Shown: positions 1 through 8,499, counted from the stretch's first letter. The stretch is DNA of 45,488 nt from Rhabdochlamydiaceae bacterium (GCA_019752555.1 JAIELY010000019.1:1-45488); one strand, 5' to 3'. A program made the numbers and translations. The notes: generated from the sequence alone by a model not told the origin.

Positions 1-1
1 T

Positions 2-319
2 CCTTTGGTGATTCCAGGTAAAACAGGTTGTTATGAATGTCAACAACATCTTGTTAGTTTTAGCGAACTTTCTCAAACTCAATTTGACCAATGTAAAGAA
101 ATAAACGCCTCTTACCAAGCTCCCTCGTCGGGGCCAATTAATATGATAGCAGCATCTTTTGCCGCATTAGATATTATAAAATTCTTCGGCTTATTTGGAG
201 ATATTCAATCCTTGAACACTCGATTAGGGATTTGGTCTCATAATTTGCACATAGAGAAACAAGATTACAGCTTAAACTCATCCTGCCCAATATGCTCATC
301 AATTCAAAAAACCACTTAG
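2..319 (+). CDS. mccB: MccB-like E1/ThiF-type adenylyltransferase, C-terminal fragment (cut by window edge)
   Basis: Only the last 105 or so residues are present; the frame is open to the window edge, so the true start lies upstream. The fragment has two CxxC pairs, CYEC near its start and CPIC near its end, which is the zinc-binding arrangement of E1-like enzymes (ThiF, MoeB, MccB). Between them is a hydrophobic helix-rich stretch (GPINMIAASFAALDIIKF) typical of the end of the ThiF fold. MccB enzymes adenylate the C-terminal Asn of a short ribosomal peptide to make the microcin C P-N linkage. The fragment alone could belong to any ThiF/HesA protein. The MccB call comes from the neighbours: an overlapping MFS gene, a GNAT gene and an S66 peptidase gene, the microcin C gene set. 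Base composition is AT-rich. Confidence 0.72.
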   Translation, partial: PLVIPGKTGCYECQQHLVSFSELSQTQFDQCKEINASYQAPSSGPINMIAASFAALDIIKFFGLFGDIQSLNTRLGIWSHNLHIEKQDYSLNSSCPICSSIQKTT

Positions 320-1521
320 TTTTAATACCCCATGAGTGCAAAAAGTTAATTTTTATAAACATCTTATTTGATTCTGGTCGTTTATTTACTGGAGCAATTT
401 CTGTACTCTATTTTTTATCTTGCGGACTGAGTATTGAAAATTATGCATTGATCAAAATGACACAAGCAGGAGTTTTTATCTTTCTTGATTTGCCAATTGG
501 TTACCTTCTTTCGAAATTGGGTGATTACAAATCTTTATTTCTTTCTTTCATCTTTGGGACAACTGGTGTTTTAATTTATCTATTTTATAAAACACTAAGC
601 GCATTCATTATTGCTGAAATCTTCTTTGCGCTATCCTTATCAATATGGCCCGCAGCATTCTCCTCATATTCCATGCAAGTGTTAGCAAAATATGAAATTG
701 AAGGGTTAACAGAAAAATTTTTTCATCTGGGAGACTCTATTTCAAATTTATTTGTTCTTATATGTGGATTTGTTGGAGGTGCTATGTTCAGTTATTGGAA
801 TCAAGCCCCTTATCTGTGTTTTCTAGCTGCTTATCTCTTAGGAATTGGAACTCTTTTATTTCATACAGAATCACTAAATATTTCTTGTCCCAAGAAAAAT
901 CCTATCTGGAAAAATTTTTTAGATTTTCATCACCTTAAATCTTTACTTCCTCTCCTCACCGTTCTCTTTCTAACACAATTTTTATTACAACCGTTAATTC
1001 ATTATTGGCAGCCTCATTTTTCTGAAAAATTTACATTAAAACCTCATGATCCATCTCTTATATTTATTTGTTATTCGTTAGGGATGAGTCGCGCCTCATG
1101 GTGTTTTTCTAAAATTATGAATCGTCCATTATTTCGATCGAAAATTTTAGTAGGTCTTCTAGGATTAGTTTCCGGCTTTTTTTATTTTTTCCTGTCACAA
1201 ACCGAAGGTTTTGTCAGCTCTATAATTTTATTTTCCACATCAATGGCAATATTTAATACGACACAACTTTCTACAGGAATTTTAATTAACAAGGCTCTGT
1301 CAAGTGCAAATAGAATGATGTTTCTAAAAATTTCATCTCTAATTGCGAGACTTGGGATGATAGCATCCCTTTGGTTGATAAAATTCTTAATGAAGTCAAA
1401 CTGGCCAATTAATGATGTATATGAAATGTATGGCTTACTTTCTCTGACCGTATTTTTTTTCTATTTTGTTTTTCTTAAACTATTAAAAAGGAATGTTGAA
1501 AATTATGTCTTCGACCGTTAA
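292..1521 (+). CDS. mccC: MFS exporter, probable microcin C exporter (MccC-like)
   Basis: About 409 residues with roughly 12 hydrophobic segments and a degenerate MFS motif A (GYLLSKLGDYKSL) in the loop after the second segment. These show a major facilitator superfamily inner-membrane transporter. The ATG start overlaps the end of the ThiF-like gene by 28 bases, and its own end overlaps the next gene by 29 (or 17) bases, so translation is probably coupled. In microcin C clusters the MFS protein MccC exports the finished peptidyl-nucleotide and gives partial self-immunity. That role is inferred from context, because MFS sequence alone does not reveal the substrate. The gene is AT-rich: 17 of 60 bases in 361-420 are G or C, against 35 of 60 in 3241-3300 inside uvrD, which suggests acquisition by transfer. 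Confidence 0.75.
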   Translation: MLINSKNHLVLIPHECKKLIFINILFDSGRLFTGAISVLYFLSCGLSIENYALIKMTQAGVFIFLDLPIGYLLSKLGDYKSLFLSFIFGTTGVLIYLFYKTLSAFIIAEIFFALSLSIWPAAFSSYSMQVLAKYEIEGLTEKFFHLGDSISNLFVLICGFVGGAMFSYWNQAPYLCFLAAYLLGIGTLLFHTESLNISCPKKNPIWKNFLDFHHLKSLLPLLTVLFLTQFLLQPLIHYWQPHFSEKFTLKPHDPSLIFICYSLGMSRASWCFSKIMNRPLFRSKILVGLLGLVSGFFYFFLSQTEGFVSSIILFSTSMAIFNTTQLSTGILINKALSSANRMMFLKISSLIARLGMIASLWLIKFLMKSNWPINDVYEMYGLLSLTVFFFYFVFLKLLKRNVENYVFDR

Positions 1522-2062
1522 AATTGAGGCTCCTAATTCCGTAGTGAGTAGTATGCACAGTAGTTTTGACAATCCGATGCTCCTTAGATCTTTTGTTGCT
1601 TCAGATTTAGAGGATTTTTATAAGTGGGCTTCTGACCCTGATGTTGCCAAATTTATGATGTGGGATAAATATAATTCGATGAGTGAAGCGGATTTTTTTT
1701 TCAAGAATTTCATTGAAAAGCATTCTTGGTTTAAGGCCATATGTTATAAGGGAAAAGTTATTGGGTCCATTTCTCTTGACAAGGGAAAAGGCGCTCATGT
1801 ATGCAAAGCCGAACTAGGTTATGTTCTCGCAAAGGAATTTTGGGGGAAAGGCCTGGGCACAGAAGCTGTTAGGTTAGCGATTCAAGATGGATTTACCGAT
1901 ATTGAAGTCGTCAGAATAGAAGCATTTGTAGATCCTGATAATATTGGTTCACAGAGAATATTGGAAAAAAACGGGTTCGAAAAAGAAGGATACTTAAAAA
2001 AGGCCGTTGTTCAAAAGGGCGTAATTCGCGATCGAATCTTATATTCAATTTTAAAGACATGA
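1493..2062 (+). CDS. GNAT N-acetyltransferase (RimJ/RimL type), candidate MccE C-domain-like immunity enzyme
   Basis: The 189-residue protein has the GNAT fold signatures of the RimJ/RimL group: an N-terminal LRSFVASDLEDFYKW strand-helix, motif A with the acetyl-CoA loop (FWGKGLGTEAV), and the motif B stretch NIGSQRILEKNGF. Enzymes of this group move acetyl from acetyl-CoA to an amino group. In E. coli microcin C, the C-terminal GNAT half of MccE acetylates the toxic processed aminoacyl-nucleotide and gives immunity; a stand-alone GNAT in the same cluster fits that job. The start is 1493 or the in-frame ATG at 1505; an AAAAGGA stretch sits just upstream of both. The gene overlaps the exporter upstream and ends 4 bases into the S66 peptidase gene. 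The specific substrate is inferred. Confidence 0.8.
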   Translation: MLKIMSSTVKIEAPNSVVSSMHSSFDNPMLLRSFVASDLEDFYKWASDPDVAKFMMWDKYNSMSEADFFFKNFIEKHSWFKAICYKGKVIGSISLDKGKGAHVCKAELGYVLAKEFWGKGLGTEAVRLAIQDGFTDIEVVRIEAFVDPDNIGSQRILEKNGFEKEGYLKKAVVQKGVIRDRILYSILKT

Positions 2063-3063
2063 AAAAAATTTTTCCAAATGCGCTCAATGTCGGAGATGAG
2101 ATTCGCATTATTGCTCCATCAAGAAGTCTCGCAATAATATCCTCTTCTGTTAGATCATTAGCTATAAGCAGACTTGAGAAATTAGGGCTCAAAGTCACTT
2201 TTTCCAAAAATGCAGAAGAAAAAGATCAATTTGATTCTTCTTCTATTCAGTCACGTATTGACGATATCCATCAGGCATTTGCAGATCCTTGTGTAAAGGG
2301 TATCCTGACTACCATTGGCGGATCGAATTCGATTCAATTGCTTCAGCAACTCGATTACGAGTTAATCAAAAAAAATCCCAAAATTTTTTGTGGCTATTCA
2401 GATATCACAACTTTACAAAATGCAATTTTTGCAAAAACTGGTCTTATTACTTATTCAGGTCCGCATTTTTCAACATTCGGGTGCTTAAAAGGAATCGAAT
2501 ATGTGATCGATAACTTTCACGAAATGTTTTTCAAACAGACGAAAGAAGTCGATCTTCTCAGCTCAAACCTGTGGAGCGACGACGAATGGTATTTGAACCA
2601 AGAAGAAAGAACTTTTTTTCCTAATAACGGCTTTCAGATCATAGCTAATGGAGAAGCTAGAGGAACTATCATTGGAGGAAATATTGAGTCTTTCAGATTA
2701 CTACAAGGGACTTCATTTATGCCTCAATTAAAAGATGCTATTTTATTTATGGAAGATAATTACCCAATGACTCTGGATGATTTAGATAGACATTTGCATT
2801 CTTTGATGTTACTCGATGACTTTCAGAAAGTTCGAGGTCTTGTCTTAGGACGCTTTCAAGTCGCTTCGAAAATTGATAATGGCTTGCTAAAAACGCTTTT
2901 TCTTTCAAAGAAAATGCTTCAGGGGCTGCCCATCATTGCCAATGCCGATTTTGGTCATACTCTTCCAATATTTACATTTCCTATTGGCGGTAATGTTAGA
3001 CTATTTTCTCAAGAATCTCAGGTGCGGTTAACGATTGAACCAATGTACAACTGTACAGTCTAG
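2059..3063 (+). CDS. mccF: S66-family LD-carboxypeptidase, MccF-like microcin C immunity peptidase
   Basis: The 334-residue protein matches peptidase family S66 in length and motifs. The nucleophile is Ser114 in GYSD, followed by Glu232 in FMEDN and His300 in DFGHT, so the Ser-Glu-His triad is complete. Gly and Ser residues of the oxyanion region (TTIGGSNS, 84-91) are present. The tryptophan-containing stretch around 172-177 (W172, W177) lies where MccF-type members carry the loop that holds the nucleotide base. MccF hydrolyses the amide bond between the peptide or amino acid and the nucleotide of microcin C. The alternative is a murein tetrapeptide LD-carboxypeptidase (LdcA), but the partner genes favour MccF. 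The ATG overlaps the GNAT stop by 4 bases. It is the last gene before a hairpin at 3069-3092. Confidence 0.82.
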   Translation: MKKIFPNALNVGDEIRIIAPSRSLAIISSSVRSLAISRLEKLGLKVTFSKNAEEKDQFDSSSIQSRIDDIHQAFADPCVKGILTTIGGSNSIQLLQQLDYELIKKNPKIFCGYSDITTLQNAIFAKTGLITYSGPHFSTFGCLKGIEYVIDNFHEMFFKQTKEVDLLSSNLWSDDEWYLNQEERTFFPNNGFQIIANGEARGTIIGGNIESFRLLQGTSFMPQLKDAILFMEDNYPMTLDDLDRHLHSLMLLDDFQKVRGLVLGRFQVASKIDNGLLKTLFLSKKMLQGLPIIANADFGHTLPIFTFPIGGNVRLFSQESQVRLTIEPMYNCTV

Positions 3064-3068
3064 TGTTC

Positions 3069-3092
3069 TTGTGCTAAGAACTCATAGCACAA
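3069..3092 (+). terminator. Hairpin after the microcin C-like operon
   Basis: TTGTGCTA (3069-3076) and TAGCACAA (3085-3092) form a perfect 8-bp stem with an 8-base loop, starting 6 bases after the mccF-like stop codon. It is followed by TTAATT rather than a clean T run, so it is a weak intrinsic terminator at best. Confidence 0.45.
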
Positions 3093-3141
3093 TTAATTCC
3101 CGATCCTTTATGATGGGTGGAACTCATATGTGTTATCCTTC

Positions 3142-5298
3142 ATGTCAGAACAATTAAATCCTCAGCAGCAGATTGCAGTCGAACACGTCGAGGGGCCTCT
3201 TCTTGTTTTAGCCGGCGCGGGGTCGGGAAAAACACGGATCGTGACCCATCGGATCGCGCATCTGCTTAGCATAGGCGTGCCGGCCTCTGAAATTCTCGCT
3301 GTCACGTTCACAAATAAAGCTGCAGAGGAGATGCGCCATCGGATCTTAAAGACCACCCACCAGCAAGTGCTCACCTGCACCTTTCATAGCCTATGCGCAC
3401 GGATCCTGCGTGAGTCGATCCCTCTGCTTGGCTATTCAAGAGACTTTACGATTTTTGATGAAGAAGACAGTGAAAAGGTTCTCAAAGAATGCCTGATCTC
3501 TCTTAATCTCCAAGAGGAAAAGGGACTGTTGAAAACCATGCGGCATGCGATCTCGCAAGCTAAAAACGCGCTGATCGATCCTGATCATGTGGAAAAAGAG
3601 GATCTGCGCCTACATGAGGTCTATAGTCTCTATCAGCGCAAGCTCAAAGAATACCAAGCCCTCGATTTTGATGATCTTCTCTATCTTACCGTCCAACTCT
3701 TTCGGTCAAATGATGAGGCGCTTGCCGAGTACCAAAAACGGTGGACCTTTATCCTGATCGACGAATACCAAGACACCAACGCCGCACAATACACGATTGC
3801 ACGTCTTCTAGCGGCCAACCACCACAATGTCTTTGCTGTTGGAGACCCCGACCAGTCGATCTACTCATGGCGGGGCGCTAATATTCAAAACATCTTGAAC
3901 TTCGAGAGGGATTTTCCAGGCGCCAAAATCATCCCGTTAGAGCAAAATTACCGGAGCAGAGCTAACATTCTCGAAGCTGCAAATGCGCTCATTAAACACA
4001 ATTCCAGCCGCTATGAAAAAAATCTCTGGAGCGATCGGGGAGAGGGAGAAAAAATCGGCCTCTTTGTCGCAGAAACAGAGCGGCAAGAAGCGGAATTTGT
4101 GATTCGGCGTCTTTTGCAGATCCATCGCAATCAACAGATTCCTCTGCAGGACTGTGTGATCTTCTACCGCACCAATTTCCAATCCCGCACCTTTGAAGAT
4201 GCGCTTCTTAGAGAGCGGGTATCGTATCAAATCGTAGGCGGACTCTCTTTCTACCAAAGGCGTGAAATCAAGGACATCTTAGCACTCCTACGTATGGTGC
4301 TAACAGGCTCTGATTACCTTGCCTTCTCCCGCACCATTAATTTGCCCAAACGGGGCCTCGGAGAGGCAACGCTTGCCAAACTGCGCGCGCTTGCCACTGA
4401 AAATGGGCTCGACATCCTGACCTGCTGTGCTCATATCGTCGAGAGAAAGCTTCCCTTTAAACCCTCGCCAAAGCAATTTGAGGGGTTAAAAGACTACACT
4501 GACATGATTTTCGCGCTGCGCGAGATGATCAAAGCCAAGCTCCCCTTGCATGAAGTGATCTCTGAGGCGATGAGAAGATCGCGCTATCTGGATTTCCTCA
4601 AAGAAGATCCTGAATCCTATGAAGAGAGAAGAGAAAACCTCGAAGAGCTCGTTTCAAAGGCAGCAGAATGGGAACTAGAATCCCCCAATGCCACCCTCTC
4701 TTCGTTCCTCGAAGAGCTGACCTTAAAACCCTCTTCGGAAGAGAAACACTCTGGACATGAGAGCGTACGGCTGATGACGCTGCATAACGGAAAAGGTCTC
4801 GAGTTCACCTCTGTCTTCATCGTCGGCATGGAAGAAGAACTCTTTCCCCACGCGAACTCCTTAGAGAGTGCGGAAGCGATCGAAGAAGAAAGGCGCTTAT
4901 GCTACGTCGGCATGACGCGGGCAAAAGAATTTCTCTGCCTTACAGCAGCACGATCCCGCTATCTTTGGGGGATGCCTCGCATGATGCGCCCCTCGCGTTT
5001 TCTTAAAGAGATCCCCTCCCACTTTTTGCAGCCGTATCATCAGAGCTTTTCTCCTCAACACTCAGGAGAAACAAGCGCTAAAAATGATGAAGAAGCCTTT
5101 GAAACAGGAACTGTGGTGTTTCATAAAGATTTTGGATCGGGCATTATCCAAAAGGCCTACCACACCTCTCTTGGGCTGACCTACGATGTCTACTTTCCCC
5201 AGGCGCAATCGACACGCTCGCTTGTCGCAAAATTTGCAAAGCTCATCACTGTAGATGCACACTCTGAACATCATTTTGCGTCAGATGATGAAAGTTAG
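3142..5298 (+). CDS. uvrD: UvrD/PcrA/Rep-type superfamily 1A DNA helicase
   Basis: About 718 residues, the usual size for UvrD/PcrA. The SF1 helicase motifs appear in order: Q motif LNPQQ, Walker A AGAGSGKT (24-31), Ia FTNKAAEEM, II LIDEYQDTN, III GDPDQSIYSWRGA, IV QNYRS, V LMTLHNGKGLEF and VI RLCYVGMTRAKE. A C-terminal Tudor-like segment (GTVVFHKDFGSGII) matches the RNA-polymerase-binding end of UvrD/PcrA. The enzyme unwinds DNA 3' to 5' with ATP in nucleotide excision and mismatch repair. The ATG at 3142 is preferred because it places the Q motif at the normal distance; a GTG at 3130 is also in frame. The 3' end overlaps the convergent glycosyltransferase gene by 53 bases. As I recall, uvrD lies next to rpoN in C. 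trachomatis; here they are separated by an insertion of envelope genes. Confidence 0.95.
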   Translation: MSEQLNPQQQIAVEHVEGPLLVLAGAGSGKTRIVTHRIAHLLSIGVPASEILAVTFTNKAAEEMRHRILKTTHQQVLTCTFHSLCARILRESIPLLGYSRDFTIFDEEDSEKVLKECLISLNLQEEKGLLKTMRHAISQAKNALIDPDHVEKEDLRLHEVYSLYQRKLKEYQALDFDDLLYLTVQLFRSNDEALAEYQKRWTFILIDEYQDTNAAQYTIARLLAANHHNVFAVGDPDQSIYSWRGANIQNILNFERDFPGAKIIPLEQNYRSRANILEAANALIKHNSSRYEKNLWSDRGEGEKIGLFVAETERQEAEFVIRRLLQIHRNQQIPLQDCVIFYRTNFQSRTFEDALLRERVSYQIVGGLSFYQRREIKDILALLRMVLTGSDYLAFSRTINLPKRGLGEATLAKLRALATENGLDILTCCAHIVERKLPFKPSPKQFEGLKDYTDMIFALREMIKAKLPLHEVISEAMRRSRYLDFLKEDPESYEERRENLEELVSKAAEWELESPNATLSSFLEELTLKPSSEEKHSGHESVRLMTLHNGKGLEFTSVFIVGMEEELFPHANSLESAEAIEEERRLCYVGMTRAKEFLCLTAARSRYLWGMPRMMRPSRFLKEIPSHFLQPYHQSFSPQHSGETSAKNDEEAFETGTVVFHKDFGSGIIQKAYHTSLGLTYDVYFPQAQSTRSLVAKFAKLITVDAHSEHHFASDDES

Positions 5299-6199
5299 CG
5301 CACACACGTCTAACTCCCACCCACTTTTTCCAATGCTGATCCCTTAAGCGGAGCCCTTTAAGATTGGGGATCCATTCTTTCGGGGCGACAACTCGGCCAT
5401 AGCTCCACGCAGGACGCCAAAATTGCGAGGCCACTTGGCTCCGGCAGATCGTGAGAGTGGGAAGACTCATACAAGAAGCGAGGTGGCCAATTCCCGAATC
5501 ATTGCCGATCATATATCCTGACTCGCACACGTAGCTTGCCATCTCTGATAAATTCGAAAAAGAAGGGGCTTGCATCTGGGTTAAATCCCACTCTTTCTTC
5601 TCTTCTGAGGTTAAAATAAACACAGGCTGGTATCCCGATTTCTTCAGCTTATCCGCTAAAGAAATGAATTTCGCAGCAGGCCAATTTTTTCCTGGACGAG
5701 AGCTCATGGGATGGATCACAACCCGTTTTAATTCTCTTCGCGGAACTACACCTGAAGGGATCACAATCCCATTTCCTTTTGTGACAATCGGCAAACGCAA
5801 TACATCGCGTGCATAGGCATACAAATTATCGACAAACGGACGCCTTCCGTCAAAACGTCCATTTTCCCAATAAGGATAATTCGTTTTAGGCGTTGCAATG
5901 GGATTGAGCACGGTTGTTTTTTCCGGATAAAATTTCTCACAATGCTCTTGAATCGCTTTCATTCGGGCAGAGCGCTCATACATAATAAAAAACCGATCGA
6001 ATCGCGATAGCTCCTCTTTAAGGGACTCAAGCGCTGGGAAGGGAGAAATGGGAAGGGCGGGAAACCACGCTTGCAATCCTTGCAAAAAAGGGTGAAACGT
6101 CGTAGTGCGCGCCCCATTTAAAGCCAAATTGTGCGAGAGAACCAAAGAGATCAACCCATCTCCTAGTCCAAGACAACTAAAAATTGCACACCGTTCCAT
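5246..6199 (-). CDS. Glycosyltransferase family 9 (ADP-heptose:LPS heptosyltransferase-like)
   Basis: The 317-residue protein has a two-Rossmann GT-B layout. The N-terminus (CLGLGDGLISLVLSHNLA) is the GDG acceptor loop. The C-terminal half has RVVIHPMSSRPGKNWP, matching the HPxxSxxxKxWP element of family 9, and then YMIGNDSGIGHLASCMSLPT, the NDSGxxHLA nucleotide-sugar site. Family 9 enzymes add heptose or a related sugar to lipopolysaccharide on the inner face of the inner membrane. The ATG at 6199 is preceded by GGAGGG. The gene runs against uvrD and overlaps its 3' end by 53 bases. Substrate unknown: some chlamydial relatives lack heptose, so another core sugar or a glycoconjugate is possible. 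Confidence 0.85.
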   Translation of the reverse strand: MERCAIFSCLGLGDGLISLVLSHNLALNGARTTTFHPFLQGLQAWFPALPISPFPALESLKEELSRFDRFFIMYERSARMKAIQEHCEKFYPEKTTVLNPIATPKTNYPYWENGRFDGRRPFVDNLYAYARDVLRLPIVTKGNGIVIPSGVVPRRELKRVVIHPMSSRPGKNWPAAKFISLADKLKKSGYQPVFILTSEEKKEWDLTQMQAPSFSNLSEMASYVCESGYMIGNDSGIGHLASCMSLPTLTICRSQVASQFWRPAWSYGRVVAPKEWIPNLKGLRLRDQHWKKWVGVRRVCANFHHLTQNDVQSVHLQ

Positions 6200-6293
6200 A
6201 GCCCTCCGAATTTATGAGTAGATTATAAAATTGCCTCAGGTGTTTTTCAATGAGAAAAGAAACGAGAGAAAAAACACGAAAACATTTTGCGAT

Positions 6294-6321
6294 TTGACTA
6301 AAAAGTTTAGGAAAACATAAA
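6294..6321 (+). promoter_or_regulatory. Candidate sigma-70-type promoter of the outer membrane protein cluster
   Basis: TTGACT (6294-6299) and CATAAA (6316-6321) with a 16-base spacer, about 50 bases upstream of the first beta-barrel gene. The -35 box matches consensus at 5 of 6 positions and the -10 box at 4 of 6. The surroundings are AT-rich, so a chance match is possible. Confidence 0.4.
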
Positions 6322-6371
6322 CTCTACGATTAAAATTAAAACCTAACACAGGTTTCTTCAAAAGGCATTAT

Positions 6372-7478
6372 ATGAGCAATAGAGCCAGTTGCAAAACTAC
6401 AACGCCAAAAAAAATCAACGCTAGATGGGCGCGCTTTTCCCTATTAAAACTCGCTCAGTATCTCACTCTCTTCCTTTTACACGCTACAGGAGGCGCCCTC
6501 TTTGCGGCAGCTGACACAAAAACTCCCCTTGAGCCCGCTTCGAGCATTCGAAATCAAAGTGTTAATCCCATCCTTACCCATGCCGCAGATCTCTGGATCC
6601 GCGGAGATCTTCTTCTGTGGCAAATGTCAGAAGATAATCTCATCAATTGCTATGTCATCAATTCAGATCTGACCCTTCCTCATCGCGATTTTCGCAACAT
6701 CCATTTCGATTGGGATTTTGGATGCAGAGTGGGTGCAGGCTATACTTTTCCACACGACGGCTGGGACACAGCGCTTTTTTTCACCCATTATGCAACAGCT
6801 GGCAAATCCTCTGTTAAAAATGAGGGAGGCGATCACATCCCCTCTCCTGCTTGGGGTCCCGCGGATGTTAATTCGACCACTCTTGAGCTCGACCACTCTA
6901 AAGCTGATTTTCATTTTGATTTGAACCAAATCGATTTTGGTTTAGGCAGATCTTATTACATCAGCAAGTACTTTACGCTGCGCCCTAATTTTGGGCTCCG
7001 CTCGACATGGATCCATCAAAAGCTGCACTTTGACTATGAGAACACCGATCCAGATCTTTCTGTGAAAGGAGTGTTAAAAAACGCGTTTTGGGGATTTGGA
7101 TTTACTCTTGGCCTTGCAGCGGATTGGAAATTCACAAAGCATTGGAGCCTCTACGGAGAGACCGATTACGCAATCCTCTTAGGGCAATTTGATTTGGATC
7201 AGACTGGCGAGCGGGTGGAAATGCCTCACTGGAAACAGAAAAAAATCTTCGATAGCGGCAAGGGGATTTTGGACATCTCTGCAGGATTTAAATATCTCGT
7301 GCTCTTTGCAAAAGATCGACTGGCTTGGACGTTCCGAGCCGGCTACGAGTACCACCTCTATTTTAACCAGAATCAATTTTTGATCTCCAACGGCAGTAAC
7401 AGCTTCGAAAATTTCAACACCATCAAAGGCAATCTCGCTTTTCAAGGGGTAATGCTCTCTGGACAATTTGATTTTTAG
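6372..7478 (+). CDS. Lpg1974/MOMP-like outer membrane beta-barrel protein, copy 1
   Basis: The 368-residue protein has an unusually long, basic N-region followed by a hydrophobic core and AAA-D (about residues 25-48), consistent with a signal peptide. The mature part is rich in aromatic, alternating strands and ends in GQFDF, the terminal-Phe signal for outer membrane assembly. Landmarks shared with the next two genes are DLWIRGDLLLW, WDWDFGCRVGAGYTFPHDGWD, LRPNFGLRSTWIHQ, FWGFGFTLGLAADWK and AGYEYHLYFNQNQF. This is the Lpg1974-type pore-forming family (Legionella MOMP relatives), many copies of which occur in Simkania-like chlamydiae. It probably forms a porin or structural barrel. An AAAGG ribosome site precedes the ATG. 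The second copy starts 7 bases downstream. Confidence 0.85.
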   Translation: MSNRASCKTTTPKKINARWARFSLLKLAQYLTLFLLHATGGALFAAADTKTPLEPASSIRNQSVNPILTHAADLWIRGDLLLWQMSEDNLINCYVINSDLTLPHRDFRNIHFDWDFGCRVGAGYTFPHDGWDTALFFTHYATAGKSSVKNEGGDHIPSPAWGPADVNSTTLELDHSKADFHFDLNQIDFGLGRSYYISKYFTLRPNFGLRSTWIHQKLHFDYENTDPDLSVKGVLKNAFWGFGFTLGLAADWKFTKHWSLYGETDYAILLGQFDLDQTGERVEMPHWKQKKIFDSGKGILDISAGFKYLVLFAKDRLAWTFRAGYEYHLYFNQNQFLISNGSNSFENFNTIKGNLAFQGVMLSGQFDF

Positions 7479-7485
7479 GAATTTT

Positions 7486-8484
7486 ATGAATACAAAAATG
7501 ACAGCTCTTTGCGCAGCCCTTGCACTTTCCTCTCTTTGTACAGCAGCAGAGCCAGAGTCTCAATACATTGGATATAACCCCCCGAGCCGTCCTCTTGCTA
7601 AAGAGGGGTATAACTTATGGGTGCGCTCTGACGCTCTTTATTGGAGAGCGACACTAGACAACCTCATCTATGCCTATACCAACCACAATCCAAGCGATAC
7701 GATAAACCGCACTGTTAAATCGATCCAACCCAGCTGGGACTGGGGATTTCGTTTGGGAGCTGGCTATGCAATCCCCCGAGACAATTGGGATCTTGCTTTT
7801 TACTGGACCCATCAAAGCGGATCCGCTAAGAGCCACACCACCGGAAAAATTTCTCCAGTTTGGTGGCTTGCCTCTGTCATTAGCGACCTATCTGGAATCA
7901 CTTTTGCAAGCGGACGCTGGAGTCCTGAACTCAACCAGCTCGATCTCTCCTTAGGCAGAGATTATTACGTGGGCAGCTTTCTCACGCTGCGTCCGAACGT
8001 CGGGCTTCGCAACACATGGATCGAACAAGACATCCACATCCACTATAACATCCCCTCCGACGAAGGGAACCTCCGCGTTTGGAACAACTACTGGGGCTTT
8101 GGATTTTTAGGAGGATTAGATACGAAATGGCTGATCACCAAGGATTGGCATTTATTTGCTAATGGATCGTATGCCATTATCTATGGAAACTTCGATGCGG
8201 GCTTCAGCGGACATCTCGACGACAATCATCTGATCAACGTGAATAAGAACTTCCACGCCGGCCGCTCTATTCTTGATTTACAAGCAGGGTTTGAATGGGC
8301 GCATACTTTTTTTAAAGAACGAATTGCTTTTGTATTCCGCGCCGGTTATGAATATCATCTTTATCCAGCGCAAAACCAGCTCCCTCTTCCGACCGGCAAC
8401 AACAGTTTTTCAAATTCGTTTTCCACGCTGGATGGGGACCTTGCCTACCAAGGGCTATTTTTAAGTGGACAGTTTGATTTCTAA
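7486..8484 (+). CDS. Lpg1974/MOMP-like outer membrane beta-barrel protein, copy 2
   Basis: About 332 residues. The ATG at 7486 is chosen because AGGA precedes it and a compact signal peptide follows (MNTKMTALCAALALSSLCTA, cleavage near A-EP). A TTG at 7468 is in frame but would lengthen the N-region with no benefit. The mature protein has the same order of barrel landmarks as copy 1: NLWVRSDALYW, WDWGFRLGAGYAIPRDNWD, LRPNVGLRNTWIEQ, YWGFGFLGG, FRAGYEYHLYPAQNQL and terminal GQFDF. The 7-base gap to copy 1 and 15-base gap to copy 3 imply one transcript. The loops differ between copies while the strands are kept, as expected of a duplicated surface-exposed porin family. Confidence 0.86.
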   Translation: MNTKMTALCAALALSSLCTAAEPESQYIGYNPPSRPLAKEGYNLWVRSDALYWRATLDNLIYAYTNHNPSDTINRTVKSIQPSWDWGFRLGAGYAIPRDNWDLAFYWTHQSGSAKSHTTGKISPVWWLASVISDLSGITFASGRWSPELNQLDLSLGRDYYVGSFLTLRPNVGLRNTWIEQDIHIHYNIPSDEGNLRVWNNYWGFGFLGGLDTKWLITKDWHLFANGSYAIIYGNFDAGFSGHLDDNHLINVNKNFHAGRSILDLQAGFEWAHTFFKERIAFVFRAGYEYHLYPAQNQLPLPTGNNSFSNSFSTLDGDLAYQGLFLSGQFDF

Positions 8485-8499
8485 ACAAGAGAAGGTTCT

